Source: Spongiibacteraceae bacterium (lineage in GTDB: Bacteria > Pseudomonadota > Gammaproteobacteria > Pseudomonadales > PIVM01). From it: a DNA stretch of 8,642 nt. Positions within the stretch are counted from its first letter, which is position 1, and every line of letters begins with the position of its first letter. The translations under genes and the position numbers were made by a program. The notes beneath the pieces are model-generated. The model was not told the DNA's origin and did not search any database. It was given only the letters and a program-made list of their open reading frames with translations. The stretch lies in contig JAUXDF010000110.1 of the NCBI GenBank assembly GCA_030618505.1, positions 1 to 8,642 on the forward strand, in the 5' to 3' direction. Below, piece after piece: positions 1 to 7,359 of this stretch.

Positions 1-154
1 TGTAACGTTTTGGGTATGAGTTTGCGAAATCAAGGGGGATCACCCTGATATTCTCGAGCTCCACAAAGCGCACACCAAAAACGCTACGCGGGGGTTTTCC
101 TGACGCAATTTTGGGTATATCCTTGGCAACACAATTGGCTAAACACAGACTATT
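1..154. other. Upstream region without an assignable gene
   Basis: No + strand frame is open across this stretch: the three frames stop at 46-48, 17-19 and 3-5. The C-terminus of miaB, which often precedes ybeZ in gammaproteobacteria, is therefore not recognisable here. The region should contain the promoter of the phoH operon, but I find no convincing sigma70 or sigma32 hexamer pair. A TTGGCA at 123-128 lacks a good -10 at the right distance. A 10-base direct repeat, TTTTGGGTAT, occurs at 8-17 and 109-118. On the minus strand one frame is open from 214 to the window edge; it is described under findings because it has no ATG and no ribosome binding site. Confidence 0.5.
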
Positions 155-1210
155 TTGAGCAACATCGAAAACTGCACTGAAAAACTGACACTCGAACCCG
201 ATGACACTAGGCGACTAGCTAATCTATGTGGTCAGTATGATGAACATATCAAGCAACTCGAAAGCCGGCTTGGTATTATTATTCGTAACCGGGGCAATAC
301 CTTCCAAATCAGCGGCCCGACAAAAATGGTCAGCGTCGCCGTCGAGATATTACGTCAGCTTTATCTTGAGACCGAACAGAACGCCACCCTGAGCCCCCAT
401 GTGGTTCATCTTTATCTGCAGGAATCCGGACTCGAAGAAATGACTGACAGCGCGCCAACTAATGAGCTGCAAAGCAACGATCTCTCAAACAACAACGTAC
501 AGCCTATCAGCCTGATTCAAACTCGCCGCGGCACCATCAAACCGCGCGGCACCAATCAGCAGGCCTACGTTCGCGCCATCGGCCAATATGATATTAACTT
601 TGGTATCGGTCCGGCCGGCACCGGCAAAACCTATCTGGCCGTCGCCTGTGCGGTATCCGCCTGGGAGAAAGAAGAAGTCAGGCGTATTTTGCTGGTTCGT
701 CCAGCGGTTGAAGCCGGCGAAAAGCTCGGTTTTTTACCCGGCGACCTTGCCCAAAAAATCGACCCCTATCTGCGCCCTCTCTATGATGCCCTCTATGAGA
801 TGCTGGGGTTTGAAACCGTTGGCAAACTGATCGAACGTAATATTATCGAAGTAGCACCGCTGGCCTATATGCGTGGCCGCACCCTCAATAATGCTTTTAT
901 TATTCTCGACGAAAGCCAAAACACCACCCGCGAACAAATGAAGATGTTTCTTACCCGTATCGGTTTTTCCTCAACAGCGGTGATTACCGGTGACATTACC
1001 CAGGTTGATCTGCCACGGGGCACCCAATCAGGGCTGCTCCATGCCATGCAGGTACTCGAGGGCGTCAAGGACATCGGCTTTACCCATTTTGTCGCCAAAG
1101 ATGTGGTTCGCCATCCGCTGGTGCAACGTATTGTTGAGGCTTACGATAAACATGAGCCGCCACCACAACACAAACCGGTCGTGTCACCTTCGGTAAAAAG
1201 GCAATCCTGA
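155..1210 (+). CDS. ybeZ: PhoH-like ATPase YbeZ
   Basis: This is a cytoplasmic PhoH-family P-loop NTPase of 351 residues, close to the roughly 346 of E. coli YbeZ. The N-terminal part (about residues 10-75, containing the conserved stretch HIKQLESRLGI) is the KH-like nucleic-acid-binding region. A variable, Asn/Ser-rich linker follows at about 95-118. The PhoH core begins near 125. Walker A is GPAGTGKT at 152-159, Walker B is FIILDESQN at 248-256 (Asp252, Glu253), and the conserved TGDITQVDLP lies at 278-287. In the family YbeZ partners with YbeY and is tied to RNA metabolism and heat shock; its exact activity is not settled. The start is TTG at 155. An in-frame stop at 140-142 excludes any longer form, and the MSNIENCTEKLTLEPDD alignment with E. 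coli supports this start. No clear Shine-Dalgarno precedes it. The stop overlaps the ybeY start by one base, which implies translational coupling. Confidence 0.97.
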   Translation: MSNIENCTEKLTLEPDDTRRLANLCGQYDEHIKQLESRLGIIIRNRGNTFQISGPTKMVSVAVEILRQLYLETEQNATLSPHVVHLYLQESGLEEMTDSAPTNELQSNDLSNNNVQPISLIQTRRGTIKPRGTNQQAYVRAIGQYDINFGIGPAGTGKTYLAVACAVSAWEKEEVRRILLVRPAVEAGEKLGFLPGDLAQKIDPYLRPLYDALYEMLGFETVGKLIERNIIEVAPLAYMRGRTLNNAFIILDESQNTTREQMKMFLTRIGFSSTAVITGDITQVDLPRGTQSGLLHAMQVLEGVKDIGFTHFVAKDVVRHPLVQRIVEAYDKHEPPPQHKPVVSPSVKRQS

Positions 1211-1662
1211 TGCCCCTACAAATCGATATTAGCCAGGCCAGCGAGTGCGAGGATATTCCCTCGGACGAGAACATACGCCACTGGGTCAGCGCGGCCATCG
1301 AGGCTTCGGATAAAGCCTGCGAAATCAGCATTCGTATTGTTGATAGAGAAGAGATAAGCCAGTTAAATGCCAGCTATCGTCACAAAAGCACCGAGACCAA
1401 TGTTTTGTCATTTCCCGCTGAACTGCCAACAGAAGTCGATTTAATCCTGCTGGGTGACATCGTTATCTGCGCGCCGGTAGTCAGCACGCAAGCCCAAGAA
1501 CAGAAAAAAACACTACCTGCCCATTGGGCACACATGCTCATCCACGCCGCGCTGCACCTGCAAGGCTACGATCATATTGAAGAGCAGGATGCTAACATCA
1601 TGGAAAACCGGGAAATTGAGCTATTAAAGCAACTCGGCTTCCCCAACCCCTATCTACATTAA
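1210..1662 (+). CDS. ybeY: Endoribonuclease / rRNA maturation factor YbeY
   Basis: YbeY is a single-domain zinc-dependent metalloprotein of 150 residues (E. coli about 155). It is required for correct 16S rRNA 3'-end maturation and for late 70S quality control in the cytoplasm. The family signature H-x3-H-x5-H is present as HAALHLQGYDH, with ligands His112, His116 and His122. The conserved TNVLSFP (63-69), LLGDIVIC (80-87) and the Arg of the YRHKS segment (Arg57) are also present. All catalytic and metal-binding residues appear intact. The ATG shares one base with the phoH stop (TGATG junction), and a purine-rich AAAAAGG ending at 1201 is well placed as its ribosome binding site. The close coupling to ybeZ matches the known functional pairing of the two proteins. 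Confidence 0.97.
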   Translation: MPLQIDISQASECEDIPSDENIRHWVSAAIEASDKACEISIRIVDREEISQLNASYRHKSTETNVLSFPAELPTEVDLILLGDIVICAPVVSTQAQEQKKTLPAHWAHMLIHAALHLQGYDHIEEQDANIMENREIELLKQLGFPNPYLH

Positions 1663-1723
1663 ACGATAATAAAATTACCATTAATGTTGGAACAAATAAT
1701 AATCATGGAGACCATACTCACTA
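1663..1723 (+). promoter_or_regulatory. AT-rich gap ahead of corC with spaced RBS
   Basis: This 61-base spacer is the only real break within the first block. It is AT-rich and carries GATAAT at 1665-1670, which resembles a -10 hexamer, but no acceptable -35 lies upstream, so a promoter is not established. A 7-base inverted repeat (ACATTAA at 1656-1662, TTAATGT at 1681-1687) could form only a weak stem. GGAG at 1707-1710 is the best Shine-Dalgarno for corC, though its 13-base distance to the ATG is long. Confidence 0.3.
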
Positions 1724-2605
1724 ATGAGTGAAGACCCCAGTAGCATCGACCCCAGCGATAAAACCTGGATCGAAAAAATAGCCCAAACTTTCTGTGCAGA
1801 ACCCAAAACCCGTGGTGATCTGCTGGCGGTGTTACGCATCGCCGGACAAAATGAAATCATCGACAGTGATGTACTGGCTATTATTGAAGGCGCCATGGAA
1901 GTGGCTGAAATGCAGGTTCGTGAAGTAATGATTCCTCGCTCACAAATTGTTGCCGTTAAAGCCGACTCTGCGGCCGTCGAAGCCCTGCCGCAAATCATCA
2001 AATCCGGTCACTCGCGTTTTCCGGTGATTGATGAATCCCTTGATGAGATCAAGGGCATTCTGCTCGCCAAGGATCTGCTACCCCTGGCGCTAGAGCAAGA
2101 AATCAATAACATTGATATCAACAAACTGCTTCGCCCGGCCACTAAAGTACCCGAAAGCAAACGCCTCAATGTACTACTAAAAGAATTTCGTGAACAACAC
2201 AGCCACATGGCTATTGTGATCGACGAATATGGCGGCGTCTCCGGTCTGGTTACCATTGAAGATGTGCTGGAAGAAATTGTGGGTGAAATTGAAGATGAAT
2301 ATGACGGCGAAACCGACCCCTTTATCAAACAGCTGTCCAACAAGGATTACATTATAAAAGCGCTAACACCCATCGAGGAGTTCAACGCCAAGTTTCAGGC
2401 AGAGCTCAGCGATGAGGAATTTGACACCATCGGCGGCCTGATAATGCAAAATTTTGGGCACGTGCCCCACCGCAATGAAGTTACCACTATCGAAGATTTT
2501 CAGTTCAAGGTGCTCATCTCCGATAAACGCAGGATACACCTGCTACGCCTCATCCTGCGCAACAAGAGCCACGCCGAGCAGCAGGCCGATCAAATAGCGG
2601 GTTAA
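1724..2605 (+). CDS. corC: CorC/YbeX CBS-domain protein
   Basis: This is a 293-residue CorC/YbeX protein matching E. coli CorC (about 292) over its full length. After a short acidic N-terminus it has the characteristic EPKTRGDLLAVLR segment (26-38) and the VREVMIPRSQI motif (65-75). Two CBS domains follow, at about 66-125 and 133-190; the second includes HMAIVIDEYGGVSGLVTIED at 161-180. An acidic GEIEDEYDGE linker (187-196) leads to the CorC/HlyC C-terminal domain at about 205-282, with DTIGGLIMQNFGH at 234-246. It has no membrane segments, so it is the soluble type, unlike the membrane-anchored CNNM/CorB relatives. CorC was named for magnesium/cobalt efflux with CorA, and YbeX is also linked to ribosome metabolism; CBS domains usually bind adenosine nucleotides. 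The specific role here is inferred from family and from its place beside ybeZY. Confidence 0.96.
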   Translation: MSEDPSSIDPSDKTWIEKIAQTFCAEPKTRGDLLAVLRIAGQNEIIDSDVLAIIEGAMEVAEMQVREVMIPRSQIVAVKADSAAVEALPQIIKSGHSRFPVIDESLDEIKGILLAKDLLPLALEQEINNIDINKLLRPATKVPESKRLNVLLKEFREQHSHMAIVIDEYGGVSGLVTIEDVLEEIVGEIEDEYDGETDPFIKQLSNKDYIIKALTPIEEFNAKFQAELSDEEFDTIGGLIMQNFGHVPHRNEVTTIEDFQFKVLISDKRRIHLLRLILRNKSHAEQQADQIAG

Positions 2606-2612
2606 ACAAAGC

Positions 2613-4133
2613 ATGGCTCAACTACTCAAACTGCTGACAGACACCGGTTGGCGCGGCCACTTAATCGCCCTGCTGGCAGGCACCTTGATCACTCTGTCGC
2701 TAGCCCCCTTTAACATCTGGCCACTGAGCATAGTGGCGATTTTGTTATTTGCGCTTGGCTTACAAAAACTTAGCCCCAAACAAGCAACTCTGCGTGGCTG
2801 GCTGTTCGGTGCCGGCATGTTTGGCAGCGGTGCTTCCTGGGTTTATGTCAGCATCCATATCCACGGCAATGCTCCGATGCCGCTGGCACTATTACTGACC
2901 AGCCTGTTCTGCGGCGGACTGGCACTTTGCATCTCCCTGCTCAGCTACCCCTATGTGCGCTTTTTTCGCGACCAAAAAATGGGCCTGCTGCTGGCACTGC
3001 CAACACTGTGGGTATTAGGAGAATGGTTCCGCTGCTGGTTTCTAACCGGCTTCCCCTGGCTATTTCTCGGTTATACCCAGGTTGAAGCTCCGCTGGCAGG
3101 CTGGGCACCCATTATTGGCACGCTGGGCATCAGCTGGATTATTGCTTTCAGCGCCTGCCTGCTGGCTCAGCTTTGCCTGCAGCACCAACAATGGCGTAAG
3201 CATGTCATCGCCCTCTCAATCGCTGCCTTGTGCTGGTTAATCGCGCCAGCACTCAAGCAGCTTGACTGGGTTGAGGAAAAAACCGACGGCAAGCTAAGCG
3301 TGACAGTCATCCAGGCCAACATTCCCCAGGAAGAAAAGTGGAAGCCCGAGCAGCTGGGCCCAACACTGCGCCTATACCGCAAAATGACCGAACAAGCCTG
3401 GCAGGCAGATGATGTCGACCTGATCATCTGGCCTGAAACCGCCATCCCTCGCCTCTACCATCGCGCCCGTGCTTTTTTATCCTTAATGGAAAGTGAAGCT
3501 AACAAAAACCATTCCGCCATTATTACCGGCATCCCCTACAAACAACCCGAGCGTGGCACCTATCACAATACCGTGGTGGCCTTTGGCGAGGGCGAAGGCG
3601 TCTACCACAAACAACGTCTGGTTCCCTTTGGCGAATATGTCCCGATGGAAAAATGGCTGCGCGGCGTTATTGAGTTTTTTGATCTGCCGATGTCCAACTT
3701 CAGCCTCGCCCCCGAAGGTTATACCCTGCTCAGCGTTGGCAACTTTAAGCTGGCACCCTTTATCTGCTATGAAGTGGTTTATCCCGATCTGGTGGCCAAC
3801 GCTATTCCAGCGGCAGATATTTTACTCACCATCAGCAACGACACCTGGTTTGGAAAATCCCACGGTCCTCTACAACACATGCAGATGGCGCAAATGAGAG
3901 CTTTGGAAAATGGCCGTTATTTGATTCGAGGCACCAACAACGGCGTGACTGCCTTTGTTAATGAAAAGGGGCAAATTATCAAGCAGGCCGAGCAATTTGT
4001 ACAAACCACCCTTAGTGGTGAGGTGATCGCCATGCAGGGCGTCACACCCTTTTCACGCTGGGGTAGTACACCACTGATTCTTGCCTGCTGTGCCCTGCTA
4101 CTCACCCTTTTACTCTGGCAGCGCCAGCGCTAA
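2613..4133 (+). CDS. lnt: Apolipoprotein N-acyltransferase Lnt
   Basis: Lnt performs the last step of bacterial lipoprotein maturation in the inner membrane, transferring an acyl chain from phospholipid to the alpha-amino group of the lipidated N-terminal cysteine. The protein has 506 residues (E. coli 512). Hydrophobic segments within about 17-213 form the N-terminal membrane bundle. A periplasmic nitrilase-fold (CN_hydrolase) domain spans about 228-475, and one C-terminal membrane helix lies at about 485-503. The catalytic triad is visible: Glu275 in WPETAIP, Lys333 in HKQRLVPFGEYVP and Cys385 in FICYEVVYPD. Glu341 in the PFGEY loop matches another conserved essential position. The ATG is only 7 bases after the corC stop, with a poor Shine-Dalgarno, so translation probably couples to corC. 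Such linkage of corC and lnt is common in gammaproteobacteria. Confidence 0.97.
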   Translation: MAQLLKLLTDTGWRGHLIALLAGTLITLSLAPFNIWPLSIVAILLFALGLQKLSPKQATLRGWLFGAGMFGSGASWVYVSIHIHGNAPMPLALLLTSLFCGGLALCISLLSYPYVRFFRDQKMGLLLALPTLWVLGEWFRCWFLTGFPWLFLGYTQVEAPLAGWAPIIGTLGISWIIAFSACLLAQLCLQHQQWRKHVIALSIAALCWLIAPALKQLDWVEEKTDGKLSVTVIQANIPQEEKWKPEQLGPTLRLYRKMTEQAWQADDVDLIIWPETAIPRLYHRARAFLSLMESEANKNHSAIITGIPYKQPERGTYHNTVVAFGEGEGVYHKQRLVPFGEYVPMEKWLRGVIEFFDLPMSNFSLAPEGYTLLSVGNFKLAPFICYEVVYPDLVANAIPAADILLTISNDTWFGKSHGPLQHMQMAQMRALENGRYLIRGTNNGVTAFVNEKGQIIKQAEQFVQTTLSGEVIAMQGVTPFSRWGSTPLILACCALLLTLLLWQRQR

Positions 4134-4135
4134 TA

Positions 4136-4166
4136 TTGTGACATCACCTGATAGCTAGGGTATCCT
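4136..4166 (+). promoter_or_regulatory. Weak candidate promoter for leuS-lptE-holA
   Basis: The 79-base gap between lnt and leuS is the widest inside the cluster. TTGTGA at 4136-4141 and TATCCT at 4161-4166 each match four of six sigma70 consensus bases, but the spacing is 19 bases, longer than ideal. TATCCT recurs at 4174-4179. No factor-independent terminator for lnt is visible. The position is sensible for an internal promoter, but the sequence match alone is weak. Confidence 0.2.
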
Positions 4167-4212
4167 GTTTTCATATCCTATCCACCCCTTTACCGAGTTA
4201 TCGAATTCACCG

Positions 4213-6807
4213 ATGGACGAGCAATACAATCCCGCAAAAATCGAAGCCACTATTCAACAGCAGTGGCAACAAAATCGTAGTTTTAATGTAGAAGCACAGG
4301 CTGGCAAGGAAAAGTTTTATTGCCTGGCGATGTTCCCCTACCCCTCTGGCAAACTGCATATGGGGCATGTGCGCAACTACACTATTGCCGATGTAATTGC
4401 CCGCCACCAGCGTATGCTGGGAAAAAACGTCCTGCAGCCAATGGGCTGGGATGCCTTTGGTCTGCCCGCCGAAAATGCCGCCATTAAACACAATACCGCG
4501 CCGGCCCACTGGACCTATGAAAACATCGATTATATGAAAGGCCAGCTCAACAGACTGGGCTTTGGTTATGACTGGGAAAGGGAGCTGGCCACCTGCAAGC
4601 CAGACTACTATCGCTGGGAACAATGGTTCTTCACCCAACTCTTTGAAAAAGGTCTGGTCTATAAAAAAACCTCTGCGGTCAACTGGTGCCCCAACGACAT
4701 GACGGTGCTTGCCAACGAGCAAGTAATTGATGGCTGCTGCTGGCGCTGTGACAGCAAAGTCGAGCGTAAGGAAATTCCCCAGTGGTTTATTAAAATCACT
4801 GACTACGCAGAGGAGTTACTCAAGGATCTTGAACAACTGGATGAGTGGCCCGAGCAAGTCAAAACCATGCAAAAAAACTGGATCGGCCGCTCCGAGGGCG
4901 TCGAACTGCAGTTTGGCACCGACAATCCAGACAAAGCCCTGAGCGTCTACACCACCCGCCCCGACACCTTGATGGGTGTCACCTATGTGGCTGTCGCAGC
5001 TCAACATCCACTGGCGCTACAGGCAGCCGAAAATAATCCTGCGCTGGCAACTTTTATTGCCGAGCAAAATAATATGAAAGTAGCCGAAGCAGATATGGCT
5101 ACCATGGAAAAGAAAGGCATGGACACTGGCCTAAAGGCCACTCACCCGATTACCGGCAGACAAGTGCCAATCTGGGTCGCCAACTTTGTACTAATGAGTT
5201 ACGGCTCAGGCGCTGTTATGTCAGTGCCAGGTCATGATCAACGCGACTGGGAATTCGCTCACAAATACAAGCTGCCGATCGAACAAGTTATCAAACCAGA
5301 GGATAACAACACCGAGTGCGATCTTGAAAAAGCAGCCTTTACCGACAAAGGCATACTGCTTAACTCCGGTGACTTTAATGGACTTAACTTTGAGCAGGCT
5401 TTTTCCGCCATCGCAGAAAAACTGCAAGCCCTCGGCAAGGGCGAAAAAACCGTTAACTTCCGTCTGCGCGACTGGGGTGTTTCCCGCCAGCGCTACTGGG
5501 GCTCACCTATCCCGATGATGAGTGACGGCCAGGGCGCTGACATTCCCGTTCCCGCCGACAAACTGCCAGTGATATTACCCGAAGATGTTGTTATGGACGG
5601 CATTCACTCGCCCATCAAACAGGATCTCGAGTGGGCCAACATCAACATAGACGGCAAAACCCTGCAACGCGAAACAGACACCTTCGACACCTTTATGGAG
5701 TCCTCCTGGTACTACGCACGTTTTACCTGCCCTGACTTTAGCGAAGGTATGCTCGATAGTGAAGCCGCCAATTATTGGCTACCCGTCGATCAGTATGTGG
5801 GTGGTATTGAACATGCAATTTTACACCTGCTCTACGCGCGCTTTTTTCACAAACTGATGCGAGACATGGGGCTAGTTAATAGCGACGAACCCTTTAAGCG
5901 TTTATTGTGCCAGGGCATGGTGGTGGCCGAAACTTTTTATCGCCTTGAAGAAAACGGTAAAAAAGAATATTTCTCCCCCACCGAAGTTAAGATAGAAAAA
6001 GATGATAAGGGTCGAACTCTCGGTGCTACATTAATCAGCGATAGCAAGGCCGTTCAGGTTGGTAACATTGAAAAAATGTCCAAATCCAAAAGTAACGGTG
6101 TTGATCCCCAGGGTATGATCGATCAATACGGCGCGGACACTGTTCGCCTGTTTATGATGTTTGCCGCTCCACCGGAACAATCACTGGAATGGTCAGATTC
6201 GGGCGTAGAAGGTGCACACAAATTTCTCAAACGTTTATGGAAGCTAGTTCGCAGCCATATCGCTGCAGGCGAAATAAACAGTGTGGATTTCAGCACGCTC
6301 GAGCTTAACGAAAAACAACAAAACCTGCGCCGCAAATCCCACGAAACAATTAAAAAGGTCAGCGACGATTACGCACGCCGCTACACTTTTAACACCGCTA
6401 TTGCTGCGGCAATGGAGTTGTGTAACGACATCTCACGCCTTAACAGCAAAGACCAGCAAGGCTTTGCAGTAGAACGTGAGGCGATAGAAGTAGCGATATT
6501 AATCCTCGCCCCCATCGCCCCACATATCTGTCATGAGCTGTGGAAAGAACTCGGCCATAGTGAAGACATCATCAATGCGCAATGGCCCACGGTTGACGAG
6601 TCCGCTCTCGTTCGACAAAGTGTTGAAGTGGTTGTACAAGTCAACGGAAAACTGCGCGCTAAACTGCAGGTACCGGTCGATGCCAATCAGGAAACACTAC
6701 AGGCACTCGCCAATCAAGAGGAAAATGTCAGTAAATTCCTGGAAGGAAAAACCGTGCGCAAGGTCATCCTGATTCCAAACAGACTGTTAAATATTGTCGC
6801 CAATTAA
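4213..6807 (+). CDS. leuS: Leucyl-tRNA synthetase
   Basis: This class Ia aminoacyl-tRNA synthetase charges tRNA-Leu with leucine in the cytoplasm. It has 864 residues against 860 in E. coli. The HIGH-type motif is HMGH at 49-52 and the KMSKS loop is at 621-625. A zinc-binding insertion is shown by Cys159, Cys175/Cys176 and Cys179 (WCPND and GCCWRC). The CP1 editing domain is complete: the threonine-rich TTRPDT is at 247-252 and the editing aspartate is Asp345 in VPGHDQRD, numbered as in E. coli. The leucine-specific insertion lies at about 572-617, followed by the helical anticodon-binding domain and the small C-terminal tRNA-binding domain (about 800-864). Synthetic and editing sites both look functional. 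The ATG has only a weak upstream GAG as ribosome binding site. The stop is 10 bases before lptE. Confidence 0.98.
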   Translation: MDEQYNPAKIEATIQQQWQQNRSFNVEAQAGKEKFYCLAMFPYPSGKLHMGHVRNYTIADVIARHQRMLGKNVLQPMGWDAFGLPAENAAIKHNTAPAHWTYENIDYMKGQLNRLGFGYDWERELATCKPDYYRWEQWFFTQLFEKGLVYKKTSAVNWCPNDMTVLANEQVIDGCCWRCDSKVERKEIPQWFIKITDYAEELLKDLEQLDEWPEQVKTMQKNWIGRSEGVELQFGTDNPDKALSVYTTRPDTLMGVTYVAVAAQHPLALQAAENNPALATFIAEQNNMKVAEADMATMEKKGMDTGLKATHPITGRQVPIWVANFVLMSYGSGAVMSVPGHDQRDWEFAHKYKLPIEQVIKPEDNNTECDLEKAAFTDKGILLNSGDFNGLNFEQAFSAIAEKLQALGKGEKTVNFRLRDWGVSRQRYWGSPIPMMSDGQGADIPVPADKLPVILPEDVVMDGIHSPIKQDLEWANINIDGKTLQRETDTFDTFMESSWYYARFTCPDFSEGMLDSEAANYWLPVDQYVGGIEHAILHLLYARFFHKLMRDMGLVNSDEPFKRLLCQGMVVAETFYRLEENGKKEYFSPTEVKIEKDDKGRTLGATLISDSKAVQVGNIEKMSKSKSNGVDPQGMIDQYGADTVRLFMMFAAPPEQSLEWSDSGVEGAHKFLKRLWKLVRSHIAAGEINSVDFSTLELNEKQQNLRRKSHETIKKVSDDYARRYTFNTAIAAAMELCNDISRLNSKDQQGFAVEREAIEVAILILAPIAPHICHELWKELGHSEDIINAQWPTVDESALVRQSVEVVVQVNGKLRAKLQVPVDANQETLQALANQEENVSKFLEGKTVRKVILIPNRLLNIVAN

Positions 6808-6817
6808 GTTCGGATAA

Positions 6818-7354
6818 ATGATAAAAACAAAGATGGTAAAGCTCATTGTTTTAACACTAACGGCACTGCTGCTGACTAGCTGTGGTTTCCAACTGCGAGG
6901 CCAACTCGACCTGCCGCCAGAACTACAGGAAATGTCAGTATCTGGCCGTGACGCCTATAGCGAACTTATTGTTGCACTAAAGCAACAGCTGGAAACTGCC
7001 GGTGTCACCATCAATGAAAATGCCGATATCACTTTATTTATTATCACCGAAGAGAAAGATAAACAGCGCGTATCGGTTTCAAAAACGGTTTATTACGACG
7101 AGTACCAACTGATTAACCGCGCCACCTTTGAGCTGCGTGACCGAGCCGCCACAGCACTGACACTGCCCGAAACTGTTACCGCCCAGGTACTCTACCAGGA
7201 TGATGCCAGCAACCCGGCCAGCAAATCCAATGAGGAAAATATTCTGCGCCGCGAACTGCAAACCAACCTGGCCTTACAGATTCTCCGCCGTGTTACCGCG
7301 ATAACGCCCGAGCAACTTAGCGCAGAACAAGCCAACGTCGTTAGCGAGAAATAG
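6818..7354 (+). CDS. lptE: LPS-assembly lipoprotein LptE
   Basis: LptE is the outer-membrane lipoprotein that plugs and stabilises the beta-barrel LptD to insert lipopolysaccharide into the outer leaflet. This 178-residue protein (E. coli about 193) starts with a basic, hydrophobic type II signal peptide ending in the lipobox LTSC, so mature acylated Cys22 would follow cleavage after Ser21. Gly at position +2, rather than Asp, is compatible with Lol-dependent sorting to the outer membrane. The sequence just after the cysteine, CGFQLRG, is typical of the family (CGWHLR in E. coli). The rest fits an alpha/beta LptE fold but is poorly conserved in general. A second in-frame Met at codon 6 (6833) is an alternative start giving a tighter signal peptide; no strong Shine-Dalgarno decides between them. 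Position between leuS and holA is the standard one. Confidence 0.94.
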   Translation: MIKTKMVKLIVLTLTALLLTSCGFQLRGQLDLPPELQEMSVSGRDAYSELIVALKQQLETAGVTINENADITLFIITEEKDKQRVSVSKTVYYDEYQLINRATFELRDRAATALTLPETVTAQVLYQDDASNPASKSNEENILRRELQTNLALQILRRVTAITPEQLSAEQANVVSEK

Positions 7355-7359
7355 CCCTC

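Noticed and set aside
31..47. Short GGG-GATCA-CCC hairpin upstream of phoH
   Set aside because: Only three G-C pairs around a small loop and no T-run follows; too weak for a terminator or operator call.
1705..1731. Eight-codon minicistron overlapping the corC start
   Set aside because: ATG at 1705 has no Shine-Dalgarno of its own and a reading frame this short arises easily by chance; GGAG inside it is more simply the corC ribosome binding site.
3493..3897. + strand open frame of 134 codons overlapping lnt in another frame
   Set aside because: It covers the nitrilase core of lnt, which contains the catalytic residues; the alternate frame is Pro/Ser/Trp-rich without any motif.
4207..4722. 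Minus-strand open frame of 171 codons opposite the leuS start
   Set aside because: It lies wholly antisense to the strongly conserved catalytic region of leuS and is explained by that gene's codon pattern; it resembles no known protein.
4213..6807. Possible loss of editing function in leuS
   Set aside because: The threonine-rich segment and Asp345 are both intact; the Leu for Phe change next to TTRPDT is not at a catalytic position.
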